Of a stretch of DNA of 64,000 bases, positions 12,661 through 23,400 are shown piece after piece. The stretch lies in contig NC_132974.1 of the NCBI RefSeq assembly GCF_047496725.1, positions 11,589,001 to 11,653,000 of the forward strand, given 5' to 3'. Each line of letters opens with the position of its first letter. Position 1 is the stretch's first letter. A program made the position numbers and the translations under genes. The stretch comes from Anoplolepis gracilipes (taxonomy: Eukaryota > Arthropoda > Insecta > Hymenoptera > Formicidae). Under the pieces are notes generated by a model that was given only the letters and a program-made list of their open reading frames with translations, did no database searches and had not been told where the DNA came from.

Positions 12661-12820
12661 AAGAGAGGGAATATGTTTCGTAAAACTGCTCGCCGACAAT
12701 GATGGCAGAAACTGACTCCGGTAATAAGTGGAGAGAATGGCTCCCGTGTTACATGCTAAGGGAATCAGTTTCTGCCATTACTGTCGGCGAACAGTTCAGC
12801 GAAATATTCCCTCTTTCCTT
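12661..12820. repeat. Long inverted repeat (hairpin), 49-nt loop
   Basis: The 32-nt cores 12684-12715 and 12765-12796 are complementary except at three positions. Weaker complementarity continues outward to about 12661 and 12820. A partial third copy of the arm lies at 12581-12607. Confidence 0.8.
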
Positions 12821-12889
12821 TGCCTTGACTTTTTTCTTAGGATTCTTTATCCCGATCGAGCTAAAGCATTTATAATATCCAGATTTTAA

Positions 12890-13430
12890 ACGTATAATAT
12901 GAGATTTCATATTATACGTTCGCAATCTAATTGTTTAATATATTCTAAAAATTATACGCTTAGAAATAAAAAGTGATTGCTTAATAAATATCATTTAAAG
13001 TCGATAAATCAAAATACGACATCATGTCACCTCGTTACTTTGCATCCAACGTTTCGGACATATAATTTGTTTAATAAATATTCTAATAATTTTTACGCGT
13101 AGAAATCTGTTCAGAAAATATAAATAAATTGCAGAATAACACGAAATTTCATTCAAAGTCGATAGAATTATCGAAATATGACCAACGTTTTCTCGATACT
13201 TTTATATGTCTGGCGTCTTGGACAATCTAATTTATTTAATAAATATTCCAATAATTTTTATACATAGAATTCTCTTTAGAAATTAAAAGTAATAGCAGAC
13301 TGAGACGAAATCTCATTTAAAATTGACGAAAGTATCTAAATATGAGTGTCTCACGTGAGTACTTATATACGTCCCACGTCTCGGGCGATCTAATTTATTT
13401 AATTATTATTCTAATAATTTAGATCACATT
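12890..13430. repeat. Third block of the same subrepeat family
   Basis: Three units of about 165 bp, in the same orientation as the right half of element B (AATAAATATTCTAATAA at 13073 and a near copy at 13238). Terminal arms were not found here, so it may be a remnant. Confidence 0.55.
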
Positions 13431-13456
13431 AATCAACATATTAATCATTAATATTG

Positions 13457-13521
13457 CCAACATGTTACATTATTGTTGCCAACATGCCTGTCATGTTGCC
13501 AACAATAATATAACATGTTGG
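13457..13521. repeat. Near-perfect 65-nt hairpin
   Basis: Arms 13457-13486 and 13492-13521 (30 nt each) pair at 28 positions around a 5-nt loop. It could be a small-RNA precursor or a miniature element end. No known microRNA sequence was recognised in it. Confidence 0.75.
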
Positions 13522-13954
13522 TTACATGAATACATGAATGCAACCTCACAGTAGTTGATTATCTGCAGTATGTGTTTCGCGTAAATAAGACGGTGCCGTG
13601 ATTTGCATATCAACGGGAAATTGTGCCATTACGTATTATATTTCGAATTTTTCACATATGTACAAATGAACATTTTATTTTAACTTGACTCGATTCGCGC
13701 GAATAAATATCCAAACAATATAAATCAGTCGACGAATAAATCGACTTCTTTTATTCACGACGATCTCTCACATTATATTGTATTATATATTACATGTATA
13801 TGTATATGTAAAAATTTTAAGAAAATTCATATCTAACTGTGTAAAAAATGCATAGTTTTTATAAACATATTTGCATACGTCCACGTAATTTCCGCTGTCC
13901 GCGTATTCGATTAATCACTATCGACTGTCAACGCGATAGATTATATCAATTTAC

Positions 13955-14084
13955 CTGCTCCCTAAAGGTATCACTGGAATATTAAATATCAATTCGCTTG
14001 TCGGATTCCCAGGGATCATCGGAACTATCTTGAGCCACTGAAATGTCAATGTTCCAATAACCATCGATATACAATGCAGATAAT
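13955..14084 (-). other. Candidate exon, minus strand
   Basis: A T-rich tract and TTTTTTGCAG acceptor precede 130 nt that end in GAGCAG with donor GTAAAT. One frame reads LYIDGYWNIDISVAQDSSDD before a stop; another is open throughout. It could be a 5' untranslated exon of the gene at 6362, or chance. No family was recognised. Confidence 0.2.
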
Positions 14085-14199
14085 CTGCAAAAAAAACTCT
14101 ACTGTAAAAATACTCATAAAATAAACATCTTTTCTGCCTTAAAAGCACTTCTAAAAAATACGTTGAAAGCAAGTACTTATTATACTTTTTTAGGATGCA

Positions 14200-15260
14200 T
14201 CGTTGAATCTATTTTTTTCACCTTTGACATACAAATTTAGTTTAATTTATGCCATTCCATTATTGTATAACGGTCTATAACTCCTCGATGAAAATTTATC
14301 AAAAAGATTTCCTTCTGGATATAAACACATATACAATAAAATAATCTTATATTGTAAAGAAAGACTTGCTGAAAAAAGAATCCATGATGAGAAAATGACA
14401 AGGATAATTAAAAGAATCAAAGAAAAATTATAGTGACAAGATGGATGTGTGTACAACAGAAAATCGCTGTCACTGGTCTTAAAATCGTGCGAACGATTGA
14501 TAAGAGTGCAGTTTCGACAGATGTCTGGAGAGACAGGGAAGGGAATGAGCGAAGAGAGATTGCAATTTCCGGGAAACGAGCGTTAATATGTATCTGGCAG
14601 TTAGCGAGAATATCGCGCGAACGCGATAAGGAGATCGCAGCTGGAATTAGTGGTAGAAAACGATGTTATATGACTTTCCAATTAACGATAAAAAATAGTC
14701 GATCGTAATTACTAGACGTATCGTAATGAATATTTAAATTTAGCACATCGTGATATTACAATATTAAAAAATTAATATACACTGATTTAAAAATGTGTAA
14801 AATTAAAAACTCAATTTAATTCCGTATAAATTAAATTTCTAAGAATATATTATAATAATTAAATTGAGCACAAACATACAATATACAATGATACATAATA
14901 TAATAATTATAAAGCAATAGCTTTCAAATAGAAATTATATTTATTTTGTGCAAATAAGAAATATATTTATTTCGTTATTATAATTTATTCGTTGCATTAA
15001 TTGATTTTACGCTTTTTTTTGCTGACTGCAAAAATCGGGATACAGCATTCTGGCGTATCATTGATCAAGCTCATATAAACTCATTGACAAAATTACAAAA
15101 CAATATACGAAAATCTAGATCACGTATGTATTGTTTTACAACAATTATTATCTTTGGTGCTATTTTATATTTGCAATCGAGTTCATTTTGAAATACGAAA
15201 TCAACATTCAAAGACAATTCGAAGACAAATTCTGTCGAGCAACAAAAAGGATACATAACA
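14200..15260. other. AT-rich intergenic sequence
   Basis: No gene recognised. Slightly GC-richer at 14430-14710, with a 91-codon open frame of no known family. Confidence 0.65.
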
Positions 15261-15272
15261 AGTTAATCACGT

Positions 15273-15779
15273 TTTATTTTATTTGAACATATAAATGTAC
15301 ATACATATAGCAACCATAAAGGTTAAATTTTTAGACGTATGTAGTCATATATATACACGTGTAGATGTTCGACGCTTAAAATGAAGCATCTTAACACAAT
15401 ATTAAATCAACCAAATTATGCTTTCTATTTTGCGAGGCTTTGCATGATTTCATACAATTTTATAATTGTAAAGAACAATTATAATTGTTCTTTAATTAAA
15501 ATAAACGTCAAAAATGTTTCTTTAACTGTGAATGTATAATCTTGTGAACGATAGATGGAAAGAGAACGATAGAAGATACTTCAAATAAGTATAACTACAT
15601 TGACATACAATTTTTGCAAATTCTTCAGGGAGATTGAAATAGAGTTGTTAACTCTTTTAAAGACGATTTGTACAACAACATTTACTAACTGTTTTACGTG
15701 ATACAGTAATGTGCCTAGAATTTTTTAACGAGTTTTTATATCAAGATTTCATTTACTAAGTATAATTTATTTTTTATTG
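15273..15779 (-). terminator. Candidate poly(A) signals of U1-70K
   Basis: AATAAA on the minus strand appears about 230 nt after the stop (15766-15771 and 15774-15779) and again as an overlapping pair at 15273-15283. The arrangement allows a short and a long 3' UTR. Which site is used cannot be decided from sequence. Confidence 0.4.
15469..15494. repeat. Perfect 26-bp palindrome
   Basis: Arms TAAAGAACAATTA join head to head without a spacer. It lies downstream of U1-70K, possibly within its longer 3' UTR. Confidence 0.9.
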
Positions 15780-16006
15780 TAATAAATTATTTACTTTAAT
15801 ACTTTTCGAAAATTCTGTAGAGCTTTTAATAATTTTTTTGCGACATATATATAATAGTTTCTCGAACATCTTATGTTAAACTCAATTTGCTCTTGAAGGA
15901 ACTAATTTTGTCATTTTGCTAGTAATAAAAACAACACGACAATGATGCGGCGACTGCGGTTTACTGTGAAAGAAAAAGGACATGACGAAAACATGTATGT
16001 CTGAGA

Positions 16007-16170
16007 TCAATAATCTTGTACGGAATCATAATTGTTGTACGGAGGTGGGTCGGGTCGACCCTCTGGAATACGGTATTTCTCCTCCACCTCCTGATCGTTA
16101 TCGTCTTCGTACTTGACGGCGGTGAAGTATGAGCCCGATGTCGCAAACGTGTTGCTGTAATCCGGATAAT
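16007..16170 (-). CDS. snRNP-U1-70K: U1-70K coding exon 7 (C-terminus)
   Basis: Begins after TTTCAG and encodes the acidic/aromatic C-terminus from DYPDYSNTF to DSVQDY, then TGA at 16007-16009. This tail is specific to insects as far as I can judge. The phase (G|AT) fits exon 6. Confidence 0.93.
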
Positions 16171-19100
16171 CTGAAAGGTAATTTAATATTAGAACACGCG
16201 TCCACTTTTGTATATATATATATATTAGTTCATTCTTTAAACATCTTTTTGTTATAAACTTACCGTCTAAAGGTTCTTCTTTAATTCGGATCTCTTTCGT
16301 GTCCTCATCCTGACGATCGCCGCGATCCTTCCTGTCCCTGCGATCGCGATCCCTGTCTCGCTTGTCTCGCTTACGATCCCTATCTCGATCACGATCGTTA
16401 CTTCGCGAACGCCGTCTCTTGCGATCCCGTTCGCGATCACGATCACGGTCTCGTCTATCTCTTCCATCGCGTGGACGTTCGATTTCTTCGATATCAGGAT
16501 CCGGCAATCGGTCGCGACTTCGTCTGCGCTTACGGTCGCGCGATCTGCTTCTGGTTCTTCGCTTGCGCTCACGTGATCTGCGACGTTCTCTATCCAGGCG
16601 ATCGCGATCTCTGTAAAGCGATTAAATAGTTATTAAGTTTTATAAATTGCTTTCTCCAATATCCAGTTAATTTTAACCTTGGTTTAAACATTTTTGTCTC
16701 TCTCTTTTTCAAAATTTATCTGAAAGAGACAAAGAAGTAGCTTAAACCGAGGTACAAGTTAACTAAACATTGGAAAAACTTTAGTTGGACCCTTTAGTCT
16801 CTTTTTTAAGCTTTTGTTACCTATCCTTTTTTTTTGTTCTTCCGTTTTGTAGCTTACCTGTCTCTGTCGAGGCCGCGTCCTGAGGTCTCCCTTTCGCGTT
16901 CCAAACGATACCGTTCCCGTTCTCTCTCGTTATCCTCTCGTCCCGAATGTTTGATGTTAACGTCGGGGCCGCCCCTACGAGTCCCACCTAGGCCGCCGCC
17001 GAGTTTTCGGGGCAACCAACCTTTTACCGTTCTCGCACGCTCGACATCGACCAATACTCTGCGACCATCTATTTTCTTACCATCCGCATGCTTATACGCA
17101 GCTAAAAGGTACCGATCAGAAATTACTGTTCGCTAGTGGATTCATGCGCCTGAATATTTTATGTCTACAGCGAGGTCATCTACGTGCCGACGAAAGGGCA
17201 AAAATTCGGAAAAGCTAACGAAGTAAGATTCCTGGAACCTGCAGGTCCTGGAATTAGTTGCTCTTAAAATTCCGAATTGTCTAAAGTCGAGCTCATTGTT
17301 GGATTCAAGAATATTTTGCAAACAGAAATCTCACAATCCAATTTCATTTTTTCAAACGTCTCTGACTCTCTCGCTTCATACATTTTCGAAAATACTTGCA
17401 TACATTCCAGGACTCACAGACTTTCTTTTTGGAACAGACAGCTTCTAGAATCCATAGATCCTATCGTATAATCCAATCATTCTCAGATCTACGGAACCTT
17501 GAAAAAAAAAAAAGATCCTGAAATCCATAGATCTTCAGATTCGCGAACTATTTAAACATATAAAGTTTCTAGTCCGCGCAACTTATGACTTTGAAGATCT
17601 GTGAATTCTAGATGTCGCAGAAATCATGTTTTCAAAGAATTTTAAAATTCAAAAATTCTTGAATTGATGCTTCAATCTGCAGATAAAAAAAAACGCATTA
17701 CTAGATCTGAAGGAAATCCTCGGTTCCGCAGATCCTCTCTTTCTCGAAGAAATGTCCGAGATATCTATTCGAATGGAAAATGTAGGGAGATCGGAAGAAG
17801 AAGAGAAGGAGAAAATCGACTGAATTTTGTTCGCAAAAAAGTACAAGTACACTGCGAACGACATTTCGCTCAAAAAAGGATATAAGCACTTAAATTGTGC
17901 TTAGAAACTTGCAAATCCCAAATGACAGTACAATCTCTCGCCGAATATCCTGCGGAGAAATACTTGTCAAAAAAGTACTGAGAAAACATCATCTGCATCT
18001 CTCAATCACCAATGTTTGTTATCGTTATAACATCAACCAGCTCAATGACCGGTTGTGAATGAATTGCTGAAGTGAAGTATATTTGTTACGAATGATATCG
18101 AGGTTGATAACACGAGCTGCAGCCGATCGCGCGCACATTCGCTTGCCGGCGTGTGTCGTTTTTATCAATGTAAAATGCAGGAAAATAGTATTCGGCACAT
18201 TAACGTCGAACGTTATATTTATATAAATTATGAAAAAAAAAAATTATCACCAAGATACTTCAAAATAAAAAAAAAAAAAAATCTACTCAAAATTGATTCT
18301 TTGTAAAATTAATTAGATTCTTTTGTATAAGAAAGAATACATACGTCACCACACAGTTTTTATCAAGCAAGGAACTAGATTTGTTTCTTTCTTTATATTA
18401 TGATTTGTCTGAAGATCCTAAAAGAAATGAATGCGAAATAATTTGAAAACTTTCAGACGCTTTATGTCGCATACTAATTCGCATTTCACGATGTAAAACG
18501 AAGACGCGTTGCACAGGCCGTAGTTGCGATTATGCGATGATCGAAAGCAAGAGACGCTCCGGACTCTCTCTTTAGAGCGGCTTAAATCTACTTGTTTATA
18601 AGATCCAAAAAAAGTATAGCAAATACAAAAAATACCTACCGCGGCTACTTACGTACGGAAGTTAACACAAAGCGGTAAGAGGTACGGTATAATCGTGAAA
18701 TGAACTCATGTAAGAGACTCGCGAGGAGACTACTCATTGCGAAGATGCCCAGTCTTCATACGTTCGTTCGTTCGTTCGTTCGATCTCTCCGAAGAGGTTT
18801 ATCATTGCATTTACCTGGTGCGCTTTTACTTTCGTTCGTACTTACGATCAAACCGTGCGCATTTCGTATATTACGTATATTACTTATTGATATGTGTGTT
18901 ATATAGTGTGATCTCTAGTAGTAAGTTACATTTAGCGTAATGTTAAATTTAAACACGAGAGTACCTCAAGAAAGATACTATTCGCTTCCAATAATCTTTA
19001 ATATTTCCCTGACTTTAGAAGGGGAAGAAGTGTTGTCTTATTCCGCGTCCCGATTGATTAAAAATCCGAGGATCAAACCTTAAAGATCAAAACTCTCGAA

Positions 19101-21909
19101 ATCTACATTTCTCGGATATCACGAAGAATCCGAAAATTTTAGACTTAAGAGTCAGGCAATCCAAAGATTCAATGATCCAGAGATTCTATAAGATCGCCAA
19201 GTGTTGCGTGTGCGTTATCCGATCACGTTTTTCACGCGAGCATTACTAAAAAATAAAAAAACAAAAAAACTGAGGCAAAGAGACCGATGTCGAATATAAA
19301 GAAAAATTAGTATTCTATATCGAAATTGATATGTTTAAAAACTTGTGTGTTGTTATCTTGAATTATTTTTTCCGGTTAATCAGATTGGACAAACTTGTAA
19401 AAAAATATAAGAGTATTTCAACAACTAATCTCGTTGCACATATTTTATACGTTTTGTATTTTTGTTTTTGAAATTTTGTATCTAAATTTATTAATTTTTT
19501 CTTTCACACATTTAAACCGTAAAAATATTTATGTATGTACAGTACAATAAAATACTATAGATATGACACAGTTTTCCCAAATTAATTTAATTTCACATTT
19601 CTTTTACGATACTTTCAAACCCATTATTAATATCTCTAAAAATTTCTAGCAAGATAGAATATGATCAGATAAATTCAAAAAATGCATCTGATGATAAAAA
19701 TATTAAAAAGAAGTTAAATTAACTATATGCAAATGTGCAACGATTCATAAAATTCGTAAAATGAAAATTTATCCCATTTTAGAATATTATATAATGCTAT
19801 ATAATAATAAATGATTTTATATAATGATATTAAAAAACTTAATGGCATTTTATGATAATGTCTAATAGAAATAAATGCCTTAATCATATATAAAAATCTT
19901 AATCTATCTTTAAACAAAATTATAATCGTCTAAAAAATGTACGATATTATTTCATTATATTCCGTTATATAGAAAGAAAAATATCCGTGCAAGACGCTAC
20001 GTATTTGCTGTGTTTTTTCATACAAACGAGTATACGAGTAGAATATGTCCCTGAACCTTCATCCTAAAAATGCCCAGCAATCAATTTCAATGTAGAATGC
20101 TAACTTTCACGCGATTCTAACGTAAATGCTAACATTCGCGAAATCCGTAAATTCTACGGGTCGATTATGCGATACCACGGATTTTTAAATTCAAGAACGA
20201 TAATTAAACATGACATATTCTAAGAGAAAAAAAAAATTTCGTCCGTATATATAAGAGTCGAAAGGATTCGTAAAGAGCGTGGCAGATGTTATCACGTACG
20301 CCCGTTATAAATCGGCCGAGACCACGCATCGCTCGACAAAAAATCAAACACGATAAAATAGGATAAACAAGTAAGACGCTAACAAACGTTGTTGTATGTT
20401 GGATCTTACCACACATACAAACCTATCTTATCAGGCAGGTTCAGGGATTTTGCATGGAATAGTGAACGGCACTAGTTGCCGGCAGCGGCCACCACGCTGT
20501 ACCAAGAACAAGATAAAAACTGTATTAATCAAAGATAGCCAATAAACGTTCACGTCATTTGTTTGTTTGTTCGTTCGTTCGTATGTTTTTTCGCTTTTAC
20601 CATATTTATGCATATTTACAAACGGTATCCCTGCATGGGTGTGCGTATGGTGGTGGGGACCCCCCCCTAGACGGTACCGTCTGGTTTATAAGTACCAATA
20701 AAAACGGATAGCCTAACTCTATAGCCCTGCCCCCACTATATCTAGCTGGAAGTGACGCTAAGTAAGATGAAATTCCAGACTATATGGGGCTCTTTGAGCT
20801 TCGCGATAACTTATTCTTTTTCTTTTTTTCTCTTTTTTTACCTTTCCAAGTTGTTGTTACTTACAGTGCATATCTCGTTCGTGCTCATATTCAATGAAGG
20901 CATATCCTCTAGGTTTACCATTAATTTTATTATGTATTACTACAATCTGCAAAAAATCAATATTATGACATGAGCCTTTACTGATTTTATTAGATTACAA
21001 TAAAAGCACATACATATGTATATGTATGTTTTACTTTTGAGAAAACATTTACCTTTTTTACTGGTCCATATACTTCAAATTCTCTCCTCAATTTGGATTC
21101 TGATGTATCATAATTCTAAAAAGGAGAGAAAAAAAATTATATTATACTGCTTAATCATATATTTGCTGAATAACACATAATAATATTCACATAAATAATA
21201 CTTACAATACGAGCCACAAAAAGAGTCTTGAAGGGATCTGCTGTTACATTAGGTATACCAGCTGGATCCCATACTGCAATTTCTTGCTCGAGCTTATACG
21301 CAACTTGTTCTGCTCGTTCCCTTCTTCTACGTTCTAGACGTTCTTCTCGAGTCTCTACACGCAGTGGTGGTGGTGTGTCTTTAGGATCCTATTTCAAAAC
21401 ACATTCATAAAGTATAAAATACAAAATTTAATAAAACTTATCTCAAATGCAAAGATTGTAATCCATATGCTACCTGGATCAATTTCTATTGTATCACTGA
21501 TCTTAATGTGATAACACGAAGGTAAACAGATTCCAAATTTAAGTCATAGTTCAATAACTTGATATTTTCATGATGTATAATAATTTTTACAAAGGAAAAA
21601 TAATAAAAAGAAAAACCAAAAAAATCGTTTCCTATAATTTACACATAAAACAATAAAAAAGGAAAAGAAATACATGGCGAAAGTTTATGTGAAAGAGGAC
21701 GTAACACATAGAATATAATTTCATGTTCGAAACGAATGTTAGGGAACAAACGTGTTGCTCATTACCTCGAAATACTTGAGGAAGCATCCGACGCCGATGT
21801 AGCCACTGTTCTTCTTCTCATGCGGAAGCTTGTTGGGAGGTGGCAAATATGGAATCGGATCACGTGGCGCGAATAATGCTAATAAATTCGGTGGCAGAAA
21901 CTGCGTCAT
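16007..21909 (-). CDS. snRNP-U1-70K: U1 small nuclear ribonucleoprotein 70 kDa (complete, 7 coding exons)
   Basis: Core protein of the U1 snRNP. It binds stem-loop I of U1 snRNA and helps recognise 5' splice sites in the nucleus. The exons, in transcript order, are 21909-21766, 21388-21206, 21115-21053, 20946-20865, 17101-16858, 16610-16264 and 16170-16007. They total 1227 nt, giving 408 residues plus TGA, with GT-AG borders and closing phases throughout. Residues 1-90 are the conserved U1-70K N-terminal region (MTQFLPPNLLALFAPRDP). An RRM covers about 103-178, with RNP2 TLFVARI and RNP1 RGYAFIEY. A glycine-rich segment (KLGGGLGGTRRGG, 190-202) follows, then an Arg-Asp/Arg-Glu-rich tail to about 335 and an acidic/proline C-terminus. 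An upstream in-frame ATG would add six residues (MSNLSK); the start at MTQF was chosen because the family begins there. Intron 4 is unusually long (3.76 kb). Identification rests on near-continuous similarity to the animal family. Confidence 0.97.
16264..16610 (-). CDS. snRNP-U1-70K: U1-70K coding exon 6 (RD/RE-rich tail)
   Basis: 347 nt encoding most of the Arg-Asp/Arg-Glu low-complexity tail and the segment KEIRIKEEPLDG. The alternating GAT/GAC/CGC/CGT codons make a near-repeat, so the opposite strand shows a spurious RS-rich reading frame. The acceptor is TTACAG and the donor GTAAGT. Confidence 0.93.
16676..16756 (-). repeat. Inverted repeat in U1-70K intron 5
   Basis: CCTTGGTTTAA near 16677 pairs with CTTAAACCGAGG near 16741-16752. 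Inside them GTCTCTCTC near 16697 pairs with GAAAGAGAC near 16722. The intron could fold into a hairpin. Confidence 0.5.
16858..17101 (-). CDS. snRNP-U1-70K: U1-70K coding exon 5
   Basis: Starts after TTTTAG, completes the Ser codon and reads AYKHADGKKIDGRRVLVDV, the last RRM strand. Then come VKGWLPRKLGGGLGGTRRGG and the first Arg/Glu/Asp-rich residues. The donor is GTAAGC. Confidence 0.95.
17102..20864 (-). other. Long intron 4 of U1-70K
   Basis: 3.76 kb between the two halves of the RRM. It includes a section (17260-17890) rich in AGATC/GATCC words, a (TTCG)n run near 18762-18781, an isolated strong donor GTAAGT near 18645-18655 on the minus strand, the candidate poison exon (20410-20496) and a palindrome at 20670-20683. 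Confidence 0.85.
20410..20496 (-). other. Candidate poison exon inside U1-70K intron 4
   Basis: A pyrimidine-rich acceptor ending TTGGTACAG is followed by 87 nt and a strong GTAAGA donor, or by 74 nt with a weaker GTTTGT donor ending at 20423. Joined to exon 4 it would read HSWWPLPATSAVHYSMQNP and then a stop, so the mRNA would be a nonsense-mediated decay target. Vertebrate SNRNP70 is known to carry a stop-containing alternative exon in the equivalent gene region. The exon here is my inference; no transcript evidence is available. Confidence 0.35.
20865..20946 (-). CDS. snRNP-U1-70K: U1-70K coding exon 4
   Basis: 82 nt for residues 131-157 plus one base. It contains RNP1 (KPRGYAFIEY) followed by EHERDMH. 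It ends after one base of the Ser codon with donor GTAAGT and precedes the 3.76-kb intron. Confidence 0.95.
21053..21115 (-). CDS. snRNP-U1-70K: U1-70K coding exon 3
   Basis: A 63-nt exon for residues 110-130 (NYDTSESKLRREFEVYGPVK plus K), the first helix and second strand of the RRM. The acceptor is TTTTTAG and the donor GTAAAT. The short flanking introns (90 and 106 nt) are typical of insects. Confidence 0.95.
21206..21388 (-). CDS. snRNP-U1-70K: U1-70K coding exon 2
   Basis: Residues 49-109. The helical Arg/Glu-rich stretch (ETREERLERRRRERAEQ) is followed by WDP and the start of the RRM with RNP2 (TLFVARI). It has an AG acceptor and a GTAAGT donor. Its 183 nt keep phase 0. Confidence 0.95.
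21766..21909 (-). CDS. snRNP-U1-70K: U1-70K coding exon 1
   Basis: Encodes residues 1-48, the start of the U1-70K N-terminal domain that runs along the U1 core. It ends in a complete Glu codon (KYFE) followed by the donor GTAATG. Phase 0. Confidence 0.95.
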
Positions 21910-22140
21910 TTTAGAAAGATTTGACAAACACTAACGTATCAATCTCGCTCAAGCGAGACTCTAAACGAGCCGCAAGCCGCGATTACATTCCATAAAATGG
22001 CAGCCACATTGTCATTCACTTGGACGATGCAGTTGTTGAATTCAAAGACAGATGTCTCTAACTTCCTTTTCCTTTTACCATCTGTGTTTTCCAACATATG
22101 GCAAGTCGAACACGACGAAGGTCTCGAAAACACATATAAT
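21910..22140 (-). promoter_or_regulatory. U1-70K upstream region / 5' UTR
   Basis: This is the less AT-rich block immediately upstream of the start codon. It holds a 7-bp-arm inverted repeat (21943-21958) about 35 nt upstream of the ATG, an AATGGCAGCC motif near 21996, and an upstream open frame (22097-21939) beginning MLENTDGKRKRK. No TATA box is visible. The transcription start cannot be placed. Confidence 0.4.
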
Positions 22141-22821
22141 TTTTAGCAAAAAATTTATGAATTTTTTAAATGTAAATATATACACAAATGTACTTATATA
22201 AAATAACTTGTAAATTGTAAAATTAAAATATTCTTTTTATGACTATAATTATAAAATATACCTCAACTATATATATATATATCGAACTGATCGATAACAT
22301 ATTCGTTTCTTTTATTAATTTTTATTATTCCTAGACATATATTCGATATTTTATTACATTTTAATTTATTTATTCATAATTCGAAAAGTGTCTTTATCAT
22401 AATACATCTTGTCAGTTCGTATTGTTATCATTTTTTATCATAAATTATGTATATATATATATATATTAATAATAGTTTAATAATATTTTTTCAATAAATA
22501 TAATATATATTTAGAGTGTTCAATTTTAAATAAAAAATTATAATTACCCCCCACAATTTTTTATTTTCAGATTCAAGAAAAAAATATTTCAAATAAAAAT
22601 TGTCTGGAGGAGACAATAAATATAATATAAAATAAATTTTCGAAAAAATCAAATTTTTAAAATCAGGTGAATAAAATTATTTTTTATCTTATATAAGATA
22701 GCATTTGCTTGATAATGTGAGATTTTTCCAAAAATCTATAATTGCACATATTTCTATTGAGAACCGCAGAAATATATGACATTGCAAATTTTCCAACATT
22801 AAAATTATTTTTATCAAAAAA

Positions 22822-22866
<45 letters not shown>

Positions 22867-23400
22867 AAATATTAATTTTTCACAAATTTTATAAAGTATT
22901 AAAAATGTTATTACAATTAGCAAAAGTTTAAACCATTTACTGTTAACTAAATGAACTAAATGAAGGTTTAACTTGTGCTACCATTAAACGAGTAAATCGA
23001 GAAACAGCAACTTACTCTTTCATCTTCTTTATCGGCATATTTTCCAAAGATAAATCGTTAATATATGATATTTTTTGTTTTAATTAATATTTTCAAACAT
23101 TATTATAATAAGAGAATCATTGATACGCTTTTGCAATTTACACAAACACAAAAAAGTACAACGTAATATAACTTTGTGATAACACTATCCTTAAAAATAT
23201 AACAAGTCAATGTAATATAATAATAATAACATGTAGAAATATATATTATTACGAGAAATATGTAATAATAAACTTTAATAATATTAAATTCCAGCAAAAA
23301 TACCGTTTTATGAACAGAGATGACAAAAAAATTATTCCTCATTAAATCTTATATATGAATATAATAATAACGTGTCGACTGATAATGTTTGTAGGACTGC
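22140..23400. other. AT-rich sequence
   Basis: No gene recognised. Contains short TA runs, the largest at 22824-22862. Confidence 0.75.
22824..22862. repeat. (TA)n microsatellite
   Basis: About 19 TA dinucleotides. Confidence 0.96.

Noticed and set aside
16267..16616. RS-like frame on the plus strand and a second minus-strand frame
   Set aside because: They are shadows of the Arg-Asp/Arg-Glu codons of U1-70K exon 6.
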